Shown here: piece after piece, positions 16,751-25,145 of the stretch
How the letters are laid out: every line of letters begins with the position of its first letter
How positions within the stretch are numbered: position 1 is the stretch's first letter
Assembly (NCBI RefSeq): GCF_014384965.1
Contig: NZ_JACRSW010000035.1
Coordinates: 1 to 64,000, forward strand
DNA from: Jutongia hominis
GTDB taxonomy: Bacteria; Bacillota; Clostridia; Lachnospirales; Lachnospiraceae
Direction of reading: 5' to 3'
Length of the DNA stretch: 64,000 bases
Translations under genes and position numbers: made by a program
The notes under the pieces: generated by a model
Told to the model about the DNA's origin: nothing
Database searches by the model: none
Seen by the model: only the letters and a program-made list of their open reading frames with translations

Positions 16751-17596
16751 CTACTCATCTAAAGGAATTTCTTTTGCAATATTTATAATACTCTTAGTCA
16801 CTAACTTCTTAAAACGTGGTGCAACACGGTCTGCTGCCTCCTGTACTTCTTTATGAGTCAATGGATTTGGGGTAATGCCGCATGCCATATTTGCAATACA
16901 CGAAATGCCACAGATATGCATTCTCATATGGTTTGCCGCTACTGCTTCACAAGCGGTACTCATTCCAACTGCATCGGCACCAAGGATACGGCACATACGC
17001 ACTTCTGCCGGTGATTCAAAGTTCGGTCCGGTAAGCTGGATATAAACGCCCTGTTCCAATGGAATGTCATTGACCGCTGCCGTCTTTTTTATGATCTCCT
17101 GTAATTTCTTATCATAGATCTCGCTCATATCAGGGAAACGTGTTCCAAGCTCTTCCATATTTGCTCCGATCAATGGAGAAGGTACAAAATCAGATATCTG
17201 ATCCTGTATCAGCATCAGGTCACCGGCACGAAATTCCGTATTGATCCCGCCCGATGCATTGGTTAAAAAAAGCACTTTTGCTCCCATCAGTTTCATCAGA
17301 CGGATTGGTAAAACAACATCACTTATATCATATCCCTCGTAATAATGCACACGTCCTTTCATACATACCACAGGAACTGTTCCCACATAACCAAAAATAT
17401 ACTTTCCTTCATGTCCCTGTACCGTCGATGTCGGAAATCCATCAATCTCTTTATAATCCAGTTCTGCCACAACTTTAATATCATTTGCATAATCTCCAAG
17501 TCCTGAACCCAGTACAAGTGCTACCTGTGGCACAAAAGAAATCTTCTTTTGAAAGCAAGCGTAACAATCCATTAATTTCTGATATCTCTGATCCAT
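16751..17596 (-). CDS. Purine nucleoside phosphorylase (inosine/guanosine type)
   Basis: It cleaves purine ribonucleosides with phosphate to base and ribose-1-phosphate. The 281-residue length fits trimeric PNP (PunA/DeoD2 type). Motifs: phosphate loop LVLGSGLGDYA (about 27), GRVHYYEG (about 85), NASGG, QLTGPNFESPAE (about 190) and GMSTACEAVAA. Its partner mtaD lies 12 bp downstream. In this setting it would accept inosine-type products of SAH/MTA deamination as well as ordinary inosine and guanosine. Confidence 0.92.
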   Translation of the reverse strand: MDQRYQKLMDCYACFQKKISFVPQVALVLGSGLGDYANDIKVVAELDYKEIDGFPTSTVQGHEGKYIFGYVGTVPVVCMKGRVHYYEGYDISDVVLPIRLMKLMGAKVLFLTNASGGINTEFRAGDLMLIQDQISDFVPSPLIGANMEELGTRFPDMSEIYDKKLQEIIKKTAAVNDIPLEQGVYIQLTGPNFESPAEVRMCRILGADAVGMSTACEAVAANHMRMHICGISCIANMACGITPNPLTHKEVQEAADRVAPRFKKLVTKSIINIAKEIPLDE

Positions 17597-17640
17597 AATA
17601 AAACCACCTTCCCATAAAATAAGATACTCTTATTTTAACA

Positions 17641-17671
17641 TAAAAAAGGTGCAACGTCAGCACGTTGCACC
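17641..17671 (-). terminator. Intrinsic terminator of the ABC exporter operon
   Basis: A perfect 10-bp stem (17648-17657 with 17662-17671, loop of four) is followed on the reverse strand by six T. It lies about 30 bp after the stop of the exporter gene at 17701. Confidence 0.9.
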
Positions 17672-17700
17672 ATAAGAATTGCTTTTGCAATTTTACTCTT

Positions 17701-19635
17701 TTATCCTGCAAGGTCATTACTGATCTTACCGGTATATAACTGGTAATATTTGCCCTGCTTATCGATCAGTTCATCATGCGTTCCTCGTTCAATAATTCTT
17801 CCGTCTTCAAGAACCATGATACAATCACTGTTACGGACTGTTGACAGACGGTGAGCAATGACAAAAGTAGTTCTTCCTTTCATCAGGCGGTCCATACCTT
17901 CCTGTACCAGGCGCTCTGTTCTTGTATCGATCGAGCTGGTTGCTTCATCTAAGATCAATGCCGGAGGATCCGCGATCGCTGCTCTTGCTATCGCAAGAAG
18001 CTGTCTTTGACCCTGACTTAAACTTGCACCATCTCCGGTCAATACCGTATCATAACCATTTGGCAGACGTTTGATAAAGCTGTGTGCATTCGCAAGCTTT
18101 GCTGCTGCTATGACTTCTTCGTCTGTCGCATCTAACTTACCATAACGGATATTGTCTGCTACTGTTCCTGTAAACAGATGCGTATCCTGTAAAACAACTC
18201 CAAGAGACAGTCGTAAATCTTTTTTCTTGATCTTATTGACATTGATATCATCATATCGGATCTTACCGTCCTGAATATCATAGAAACGGTTGATCAGATT
18301 TGTGATCGTCGTCTTACCGGCACCGGTTGCTCCTACAAATGCAATCTTTTGTCCCGGCTGTGCATACATTTCAATATCATGCAAAATGATCTTATCTTCA
18401 TTGTAACCGAAATCCACATGGTCAAAGATAACTTTCCCCTGTAACTTTCGGTATGTTGTCGTTCCGTCTTCCTGATGGAAATGCTTCCATGCCCAAAGTC
18501 CGGTACGTTCTTGGGATTCTATGATCGTTCCGTCTTCACTTTCCTTTGCATTGACCAGTTCCACATATCCGCCATCCGCTTCCGGTTCTTCATCCAAGAG
18601 AGCAAAGATTCGCTCTGCTCCGGCAAGTGCCATAACGATCGCATTGATCTGCTGGCTGATCTGGTTGATCGGCATATTAAATGATTTATTAAAAGTCAGG
18701 AAACTTACCAGCTTACCGATTGTCAAAGAAAAACCGCCTTTTAACGCCATAAGACCACCAACGATCGCACAAAGCACATAGCTGACATTTCCGATCTGTG
18801 CATTGATCGGCATTAATATATTAGCAAACTTATTCGCGTTGTTTGCACTGTCAAAAAGCTTTTCATTTCTTTTATCAAACTCTTCGATCGCTTCTTCTTC
18901 ATGGCAAAAGACTTTTACTACCTTCTGACCACTCATCATCTCTTCAATAAATCCATTGACAGAACCAATATCTCTTTGCTGTGCCGCAAAATATCTTCCA
19001 CTAAGCCCTGCTAACTTCTTTGTCATAAAGATCGAAATGCCAACCATCAGAAGTGTAACAACCGTAAGTGGAATACTCAGGACAACCATGCAGACAAAAA
19101 CACTGACGATCGTGATCGCGCTATTGATCGTCTGTGGAATACTCTGGCTGATCATCTGACGCAATGTATCAATATCATTTGTATACATAGACATAATATC
19201 ACCATGGGAATGCGTATCGAAATAACGGATTGGAAGCAGTTCCATCTTATGGAACATATCATTTCGCAGGTTACGAAGCGTTCCCTGTGTCACATTGACC
19301 ATTACACGGTTATAAATATATGATGCTGCTACACCGATCAGATAAAAACATGCAATCTGAAGGATCTTATGTGCCAATGGTCCGAAGTCAGTTTTAGACG
19401 TTTTTAACATCGGTTCAATAAAATCATCGATCAAAGACCGGATAAACATCGTTCCCTGCACATTTGCCAAAACACTGACAATAATGCAGACAACAACGAC
19501 AACGCTGGAAAATGTATAATTCTTTAACACATATTTCATCAGACGGACAAATAATTTCCCCGGATGTTCAATTTTTTTCCCCGGCATCATTAATCCTTTT
19601 TTCTCTTTTCCTTTTTCAAACTTTTTTTCTGCCAT
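17701..19635 (-). CDS. Heterodimeric ABC exporter, canonical half
   Basis: This 644-residue half-transporter has one membrane domain (six helices, about 60-350) and a cytoplasmic ATPase. It has Walker A GATGAGKTT and Walker B ALILDEATSSID with the catalytic Glu, but an atypical signature, LSQGQRQ. That is the expected pattern for one half of LmrCD/TM287-288-type exporters, whose partner is next door. ATG 19635 follows AAAGGAG and lies four bases after the partner's stop. A Lys-rich N-terminal tail (about 1-30) and a 30-residue insert before the ATPase are visible. Substrate unknown, probably amphiphiles or drugs. Confidence 0.9.
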   Translation of the reverse strand: MAEKKFEKGKEKKGLMMPGKKIEHPGKLFVRLMKYVLKNYTFSSVVVVVCIIVSVLANVQGTMFIRSLIDDFIEPMLKTSKTDFGPLAHKILQIACFYLIGVAASYIYNRVMVNVTQGTLRNLRNDMFHKMELLPIRYFDTHSHGDIMSMYTNDIDTLRQMISQSIPQTINSAITIVSVFVCMVVLSIPLTVVTLLMVGISIFMTKKLAGLSGRYFAAQQRDIGSVNGFIEEMMSGQKVVKVFCHEEEAIEEFDKRNEKLFDSANNANKFANILMPINAQIGNVSYVLCAIVGGLMALKGGFSLTIGKLVSFLTFNKSFNMPINQISQQINAIVMALAGAERIFALLDEEPEADGGYVELVNAKESEDGTIIESQERTGLWAWKHFHQEDGTTTYRKLQGKVIFDHVDFGYNEDKIILHDIEMYAQPGQKIAFVGATGAGKTTITNLINRFYDIQDGKIRYDDINVNKIKKKDLRLSLGVVLQDTHLFTGTVADNIRYGKLDATDEEVIAAAKLANAHSFIKRLPNGYDTVLTGDGASLSQGQRQLLAIARAAIADPPALILDEATSSIDTRTERLVQEGMDRLMKGRTTFVIAHRLSTVRNSDCIMVLEDGRIIERGTHDELIDKQGKYYQLYTGKISNDLAG

Positions 19636-19639
19636 CCAA

Positions 19640-21391
19640 TCACTCCTTTCCTTCTTCATCAAAGTCACCGCTGCCGCCACCTGTCTGTGACTCATATACT
19701 TCACGATAGATCTGATTGTTTTCAATCAGATTCTTATGGGTATCAAAGCCGTCCACCTGACCGTCTTCCATAACGATAATACGGTCACAGCCTGATACAC
19801 TCGAAATTCTCTGCGCAATAATGATCTTTGTTGTTCCCGGAATTTCTTCGGCAAAAGCTTTACGGATCTTGGCATCCGTAGCCGTATCGACAGCACTTGT
19901 AGAATCATCAAGGATTAAAATCTTTGGTTTCTTTAATAAGGCTCTTGCAATACAGATACGCTGCTTCTGACCGCCTGATACGTTTGTACCACCCTGTTCA
20001 ATATATGTCTCATATCCATTCGGAAGTTTTTGGATGAACTCATCAGCACAAGCTAATTTGCATGCACGAATGCATTCTTCTTTTGTTGCTTCCTTATCTC
20101 CCCAGCGAAGATTATCTAAGATCGTACCGCTAAAAAGTACATTTTTTTGCAACACAACAGCCACTTCATTACGAAGTACTTCCAAATCATATTCCCTGAC
20201 ATCTTTTCCGCCAACAAGCACACTTCCGTTTTCTACATCATATAAACGGCTGATCAGATTGACAAGACTGGATTTTGAACTTCCGGTTCCACCGATGATA
20301 CCGATCGTTTCACCCGAACGGATTGACAGGTCAATCCCCTTTAATGCATAATCCGGTGCATCTTTTTTATAACGGAAATCCACATGATCAAATACAACCG
20401 ATCCGTCTTTTACTTCCATAACCGGATTTTCGGGATTGCAAATATCTGCTTTTTCATTCAGAACTTCCGTAACACGCTCTGCGCTTGCGATACTTAATGT
20501 GATCATAACAAATACCATCGAAAGCATCATCAGACTCATTAAAATGTTCATACAATAAGCAAGCAGCGAAGTTAATTCACCGGTTGTCATGGCTGAACCA
20601 ACGATCATATTCGCACCTAACCAACTGATCAACAAAATACAGCTATATACCGTAAATTGCATGATCGGATTATTCAAAGCAATCAGACTTTCTGCCTTGA
20701 CAAACATTTTATAAATGTTGTTACTTGCCGTAGAAAACTTTTCCTGTTCATACTCTTCTCTTGCATAGGCTTTGACAACACGAATCGCTGATACATTTTC
20801 CTGCACACTCTCATTTAATTTATCATAACGTTTGAACACTTTATCAAAGTAATTCATCGTTACTTTAATAATCGAGAATAGAATAATACCAAGTAAAATA
20901 ACTGCGATCAGATAGACACTTGCCACTTTTGCATTAACATAAAATGCCATTGCCATTGCACAGATCAGACTCGCAGGTGCACGCATACACATACGAAGGA
21001 TCATCTGATAGGCATTTTGCAAGTTTGTCACATCGGTTGTCATTCTGGTAACAAGACCAGACGTACTAAACTTATCAATATTTGAAAAACTGAATGTCTG
21101 GATATTATCATACATTGCTTTTCGGATATTTTTGGCAAAGCCTGTTGACGCACTGGCTCCATATTTACCGCCAAGAATACCTGTCAGTAAACCTAATAAT
21201 GCCGTAATGACCATACAGCCGCCTACCAGATATATGTGACGCATATCTCCTTTTTTTACACCATCATCAATGATCGATGCCATCATCAAAGGGATAATAG
21301 TCTCAAATAAAACTTCCAGAATCATAAAAACAGGCGTTAGCAAAGAATCTTTTTTGTATTCTTTGACTTGCGCTCCAAGCGTTTTTAACAT
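19640..21391 (-). CDS. Heterodimeric ABC exporter, degenerate-site half
   Basis: This 583-residue half-transporter has six predicted membrane helices (about 15-310) then an ATPase. Walker A reads GGTGSSKSS and the signature VSGGQKQR is canonical. Walker B is ILILDDSTSAVD, with Asp where the catalytic Glu should be. This is the known asymmetric arrangement: its own nucleotide site binds but barely hydrolyses ATP, and it completes the active site of the partner. The genes are coupled, with four bases between stop and start. An upstream palindrome of 392 bp separates it from the next gene. Confidence 0.9.
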   Translation of the reverse strand: MLKTLGAQVKEYKKDSLLTPVFMILEVLFETIIPLMMASIIDDGVKKGDMRHIYLVGGCMVITALLGLLTGILGGKYGASASTGFAKNIRKAMYDNIQTFSFSNIDKFSTSGLVTRMTTDVTNLQNAYQMILRMCMRAPASLICAMAMAFYVNAKVASVYLIAVILLGIILFSIIKVTMNYFDKVFKRYDKLNESVQENVSAIRVVKAYAREEYEQEKFSTASNNIYKMFVKAESLIALNNPIMQFTVYSCILLISWLGANMIVGSAMTTGELTSLLAYCMNILMSLMMLSMVFVMITLSIASAERVTEVLNEKADICNPENPVMEVKDGSVVFDHVDFRYKKDAPDYALKGIDLSIRSGETIGIIGGTGSSKSSLVNLISRLYDVENGSVLVGGKDVREYDLEVLRNEVAVVLQKNVLFSGTILDNLRWGDKEATKEECIRACKLACADEFIQKLPNGYETYIEQGGTNVSGGQKQRICIARALLKKPKILILDDSTSAVDTATDAKIRKAFAEEIPGTTKIIIAQRISSVSGCDRIIVMEDGQVDGFDTHKNLIENNQIYREVYESQTGGGSGDFDEEGKE

Positions 21392-21421
21392 ACAATTACC
21401 TCTTTTCTATTATGTATTTGA

Positions 21422-21813
21422 CAGCCATTTGCAAATCAAAATGCCCCTGAAACCACCTTACATCAAAAAAGGAATGCGTCATATTCATACTTTTGAATTG
21501 TGTTTCTATTTCTTTTCATTTGGGAAGCACTGTTTCATCTGATAAGAATTTTTAAGATTTTTTTCTTTTTTGCTCTGATTATGGGCGCTCTCATCTGATA
21601 TAGGGGCAGGACCGGTCTGAGTCGCCCCTATAGTTATGACCCGCGCCCAATAAGCAAAAAAGATTAAAAATCAAAAATTCTAATCAGCTGCCGTGTCTAT
21701 CCCAAAATAAAAAGAAATAGAAACACAATCTGATCCATTAAGATGTGACGCATTTTAACATTTTGTTGTTAGGACATTTGTTATAACACAGGGATTTGTT
21801 TTGCAAATGGCTG
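21422..21813. repeat. 392-bp imperfect palindrome, MITE-like
   Basis: The ends are a perfect 14-bp inverted repeat (21422-21435 and 21800-21813). Further matching pairs step inwards: AATGCGTCA/TGACGCATT, a block around ATTGTGTTTCTATTTC (near 21500) with its complement (near 21720), AGAATTTTTAAG-type blocks, GGGCGC/GCGCCC, and ATAGGGGC/GCCCCTAT (21600-21607/21624-21631) next to the centre. No coding capacity. Its size and full-length dyad fit a foldback miniature inverted-repeat element. No clear target duplication was found. Confidence 0.65.
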
Positions 21814-21821
21814 ATTATATA

Positions 21822-22313
21822 TTAGACATTTTTATCAAATGAAATTTTTAGTGCTTTTAAAATTTGCGGTACAAGAAGATCCCACGAATTTTCGTCGCGT
21901 TTATCCATTGTAAATTCTAATTGTGAAATTCCTGTGACCAAATATAAACTATCCTTTTCATATCTAAATTGCAACAAAAGTTCCACTTTTTTATCATGAA
22001 GCCTTTGATACAGACCTTCTTCTCTTATCCAGTTTTTTGCTGCCATTTCTGACAATTTTAAAGAAAATGTAAATGCTTCCGGTGATCTTTTCCCACGAAT
22101 ATATTGAAACAAGAACGGTCGCATTTCTCCCCAGCCGATCAGATCTGTCTGATCGTTTTCCTGATCATACCAGTTTCTATTTCTCCTGCCTGCTATGCCA
22201 AGACGGGCAAATGTTGTCACCTGTGCTTCTACTAAAAACCAGTTGTCAAAGGTTTCTTTCAATAACAAATGTGACATCATATCTTTTGTATCTAAAATTT
22301 TAAAAACGATCAT
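21822..22313 (-). CDS. DUF5721-like conserved protein of Clostridia
   Basis: This 163-residue cytoplasmic protein has no signal peptide, membrane span or known catalytic motif. It starts MIVFKILDTKDMMSHLL, with ATG placed five bases after AAAGGAG. The sequence alternates beta-type (FLVEAQVTTFARLGI) and helical segments (SPEAFTFSLKLSEMAA) and resembles the short Lachnospiraceae family named DUF5721. The family name is from memory and moderately sure. It lies beside the palindromic element and divergent to a small cysteine-rich gene. Function unknown. Confidence 0.6.
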   Translation of the reverse strand: MIVFKILDTKDMMSHLLLKETFDNWFLVEAQVTTFARLGIAGRRNRNWYDQENDQTDLIGWGEMRPFLFQYIRGKRSPEAFTFSLKLSEMAAKNWIREEGLYQRLHDKKVELLLQFRYEKDSLYLVTGISQLEFTMDKRDENSWDLLVPQILKALKISFDKNV

Positions 22314-22453
22314 AAATTCTCCTTTTTTGAGCATACTACTATCACGACATCGTGTCTAAATCGAGATTGACTATCCATCAATTCCTTTTAGAGCAAACAC
22401 GCTGTCTTCTATATATACTATGAAAAAGCACATTGTGCAGAATGGAGGAAACC

Positions 22454-22651
22454 ATGAAAAAAGATGCAAAAACAATGAAAAAAGTCGCAGAACGCTGTAC
22501 ACAGTATGCACCAAACGGTGAATGTCATTGTACAAACTCAACAGCCGGTGACAATGTAACATGTAAGAATTGTACGCATTATGAGCCGGATGAAGTCTGT
22601 ACCCTTCATCTTTACAAGGAAATTGCCGAAAACCATGATCTGATGTCATAA
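22454..22651 (+). CDS. Small cysteine-rich protein
   Basis: This 65-residue protein has a basic N-terminus (KKDAKTMKKVAERC) and seven cysteines between residues about 15 and 50, spaced C-x8-C-x-C-x10-C-x2-C-x9-C. GGAGG lies four bases before the ATG. The spacing suggests a zinc- or disulfide-stabilised fold in the cytoplasm. It is a single-gene unit, divergent from its left neighbour. The family is not recognised. Confidence 0.6.
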   Translation: MKKDAKTMKKVAERCTQYAPNGECHCTNSTAGDNVTCKNCTHYEPDEVCTLHLYKEIAENHDLMS

Positions 22652-22766
22652 ATGCATCTAAGATTCTTTTCGCCAATATCCCGGCTTTGGAATATCCTGT
22701 ATCCATGATCCGATCTGATCTTTGCGATAGGATATTCCGATACGGATCATGCATAAAAGCTGCATG

Positions 22767-22786
22767 AGGCTGCCAAAAGGCAGCCT
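22767..22786 (-). terminator. Hairpin after the GlgX-like gene
   Basis: Perfect 8-bp stem (22767-22774 with 22779-22786, loop AAAA on + strand). It is followed on the reverse strand by a further region rich in short inverted repeats (22690-22760) and only a weak T-run. It probably ends the GlgX-like transcript and shields the small + strand gene. Confidence 0.5.
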
Positions 22787-22814
22787 ACATACTATTGCTA
22801 TATTTCTATCCCCA

Positions 22815-24836
22815 TTATACTTCCACAAATATAACGATCGATCTTGGAGCAACTACTGTTTTTCTTGAAATATACGGTTCTGCTTTCTTCTTTCTCTTTT
22901 TTTCTGCAGCCGTTTTCGGAACGGAAAGCAGAGATGCATCAAAGGTATTGTCATAGGTATCTACCATCACTTTCCAGCTTCCATTGGTTGGCAGATCCGG
23001 CAGATCAAAGGATTTCGATTCCCAATACATATTATAGATCAGATATACCGAACGACCATCCCACTCAGCAGTATATGCTCCATAATAAAGCATACCAAGC
23101 ATTCTGCTGTAATTCGAATAATCCGGTCTCCATGCCTGTACTCCATGCATAGACAGATCCGGCATACCACAGGAAAGCGTATCCATCATCTGTAACGGAT
23201 GATCCTGTCGAAAGACACGAAAACTTTTACGCATCGCGATCATATTTTTTACAAAAGTAAAAATACTTTCCGATCTTTTGGTCTTATTCCAGTTCAGCCA
23301 GGTCACTTCATCATCATGGCAATAGGCATTATTATTTCCCATCTGCGTATTGCCAAATTCATCTCCGGCAAGGATCATCGGCGTCCCCTGACTTGTCAGA
23401 AGCATCAAAAAGGCATTCCTGATCTGTGTCATACGACGATCCATAACCGTCCGCTTTCTGGTCTTTCCTTCCACACCACAGTTCCAACTATAATTGATCT
23501 CTGCACCATCCCGGTTACCTTCTCCATTGCTTTCGTTATGCTTGATATCATATGATACCAGATCCATTAACGTAAAGCCATTGACATGGGTAATGAAATT
23601 GACCACCGAATAAGCACTTTCATTTCTTGCAAAAGAATGTACGACCTTTTCTACCATGCCCTCATCTCCTTTTAAGAAGCGTCGGACATTGCATAAAAAT
23701 CCTTCATTATATTCTGCTAATGTGTTCTTGCGGCTTGAGATACCGGCTTGGGAAAGAGCCGCTACATCCCAGTAATTTCCAAATATTTTCACACCCGATA
23801 GAACCGGATCCGAAGCAAGTGTCAGCGATGGCATTACTTCCTGATTGACACGAAAACCATCGACGTGATATTGCATTACCCAGTTTCTGAGACAATCTGT
23901 CATTAGAAACAAATTTGTTCCCGGTGTAAAATAAATATCCATGATGATTTCTATGCCGTTTGCATGCAATGCTTTGACCATTTCTTTAAATTCCATGGAT
24001 GGTCTTGTCTTATCACTGGCATAAGAAACTTTTGGAGCGAAATAATAGGTATTTTTCGTACCATATCCCCAGTAATTTAGCAATACTGTCTTCTCTTCTG
24101 CTTTTGGCATCGTATCGGCAGGTATTTGATAATCCTGCTGCCGGTTGCGGATCTCATCAAATTCATAAACCGGAAGCAGCATCACTCCGTTGATCCCTAA
24201 TTCTTTCAGATAGGGAATCTTTTCGATCAGACCACGAAATGTCCCTTTATGCTCTACTTTTGAAGAACTGTGCTTTGTGAATCCCCTCATATGCATCTGA
24301 TACAGGATCATGTCATTGTAAGGAATCTGTGGACAGATATCGTCCTCCCAGTCAAACGTTTCCAGACAGATCCCGCCACGGACAGGAACCGGTCTTCTTT
24401 TTCCCCAGCTTTCTCTTCCTGTTATAAAGACAGCATAAGGATCGACAAATTCTTTTCCATCCGCTTCATACATATATTCGTATTCCTGCGTCAGAATCTC
24501 CTCTACGGCTCTGTCGTCTTTGCTTTTTCGTGCTTTCTTTTCTAATGTGATCAGATAAATTCCGCCTACTTGAAATTCTTCTGTCAATAGAATTTCAAAA
24601 TCCGGCTTTTTTCTTCCTTTCTTATATAACTTTAAATAGCGTTCCTGATGATCAGGAAGATAGACGGCAAATTGCACCCCATCTTCTACCTGCGTCACCC
24701 CCAGAGTCAGAACTCTGCCTGCTGATACGGAAAAAAGAGTCGAATGCAAATGTCTTTTTCCTGTGCTGCCTGCTTCTTTTTGCGTCATATCGTTCTCCTC
24801 TTGCATCGTTGACAGTATCTTTTTATCTATGCTCAT
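22815..24836 (-). CDS. GlgX/isoamylase-type GH13 protein with all catalytic residues lost
   Basis: About 673 residues align along their whole length with glycogen-debranching GlgX: an N-terminal CBM48-like domain, a barrel, and a C-terminal beta domain. The four active-site regions are altered. Region I reads DIYFTPG rather than DVVYNHT and the following loop is deleted. Region II reads GFRVN (nucleophile Asp to Asn). Region III reads FGNYWD rather than IAEPWD (acid/base Glu to Asn). Region IV reads THVNG rather than TAHDG (Asp to Asn). Surrounding fold residues such as NGEENRDG- and GNNNAYC-type blocks are kept. It should bind but not cut glucan. ATG 24836 has GAGG six bases upstream; ATG 24788 with GAGGAG is equally possible. 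Confidence 0.85.
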   Translation of the reverse strand: MSIDKKILSTMQEENDMTQKEAGSTGKRHLHSTLFSVSAGRVLTLGVTQVEDGVQFAVYLPDHQERYLKLYKKGRKKPDFEILLTEEFQVGGIYLITLEKKARKSKDDRAVEEILTQEYEYMYEADGKEFVDPYAVFITGRESWGKRRPVPVRGGICLETFDWEDDICPQIPYNDMILYQMHMRGFTKHSSSKVEHKGTFRGLIEKIPYLKELGINGVMLLPVYEFDEIRNRQQDYQIPADTMPKAEEKTVLLNYWGYGTKNTYYFAPKVSYASDKTRPSMEFKEMVKALHANGIEIIMDIYFTPGTNLFLMTDCLRNWVMQYHVDGFRVNQEVMPSLTLASDPVLSGVKIFGNYWDVAALSQAGISSRKNTLAEYNEGFLCNVRRFLKGDEGMVEKVVHSFARNESAYSVVNFITHVNGFTLMDLVSYDIKHNESNGEGNRDGAEINYSWNCGVEGKTRKRTVMDRRMTQIRNAFLMLLTSQGTPMILAGDEFGNTQMGNNNAYCHDDEVTWLNWNKTKRSESIFTFVKNMIAMRKSFRVFRQDHPLQMMDTLSCGMPDLSMHGVQAWRPDYSNYSRMLGMLYYGAYTAEWDGRSVYLIYNMYWESKSFDLPDLPTNGSWKVMVDTYDNTFDASLLSVPKTAAEKKRKKKAEPYISRKTVVAPRSIVIFVEV

Positions 24837-24926
24837 GTTTATCCTCATTTCCACGCTTAGAAATATATCCTTTATCTCTAAGCATCCTTGTCCCCTGTTA
24901 TGTATGTTGCATTTCTTTTTGAAAGA

Positions 24927-24952
24927 GAAAAAAAGCATGATCGAATGCTTTT
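24927..24952. terminator. Intrinsic terminator inside the leader of the GlgX-like gene
   Basis: AAAAAAGCAT (24927-24936) pairs perfectly with ATGCTTTTTT (24943-24952), loop of six, with T-runs on both strands. It lies between the reverse promoter (24990-25019) and the GlgX-like start codon, so most reverse transcripts would stop before the gene unless antitermination occurs. Confidence 0.7.
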
Positions 24953-24989
24953 TTCTGTCGGATCCGATATATTACAGCATACTATTTTT

Positions 24990-25019
24990 ATTTTACTACA
25001 CTTATCTTTCGAATGTCAA
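24990..25019 (-). promoter_or_regulatory. Promoter of the GlgX-like gene
   Basis: TTGACA (25014-25019) and TAAAAT (24990-24995), reverse strand, spacer 18. It is back to back with the ABC-F promoter, eight bases between the two -35 boxes. Confidence 0.55.
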
Positions 25020-25027
25020 AATATTTC

Positions 25028-25055
25028 TTGCAAAATCTGTAATTTTCTGTACAAT
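25028..25055 (+). promoter_or_regulatory. Promoter and leader hairpin of the second ABC-F gene
   Basis: TTGCAA (25028-25033) and TACAAT (25050-25055) have a 16-base spacer. The leader carries a 9-bp stem (25071-25079 with 25094-25102) before the ribosome site, which could influence expression. ABC-F genes are often controlled by leader attenuation, but no clear leader peptide is seen here. Confidence 0.6.
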
Positions 25056-25145
25056 AGATTATGTATGCTTATATCCTATCGATCTGCGATTTTATAGGAT
25101 ATGAGAAAATGGAACGCAAAATATAATGATAGAAATGAGGTTAAT

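Noticed and set aside
22371-22852. Two overlapping reverse frames between the DUF5721-like and GlgX-like genes
   Set aside because: One is antisense to the cysteine-rich gene, the other spans a hairpin-rich terminator region; neither has a convincing ribosome site.
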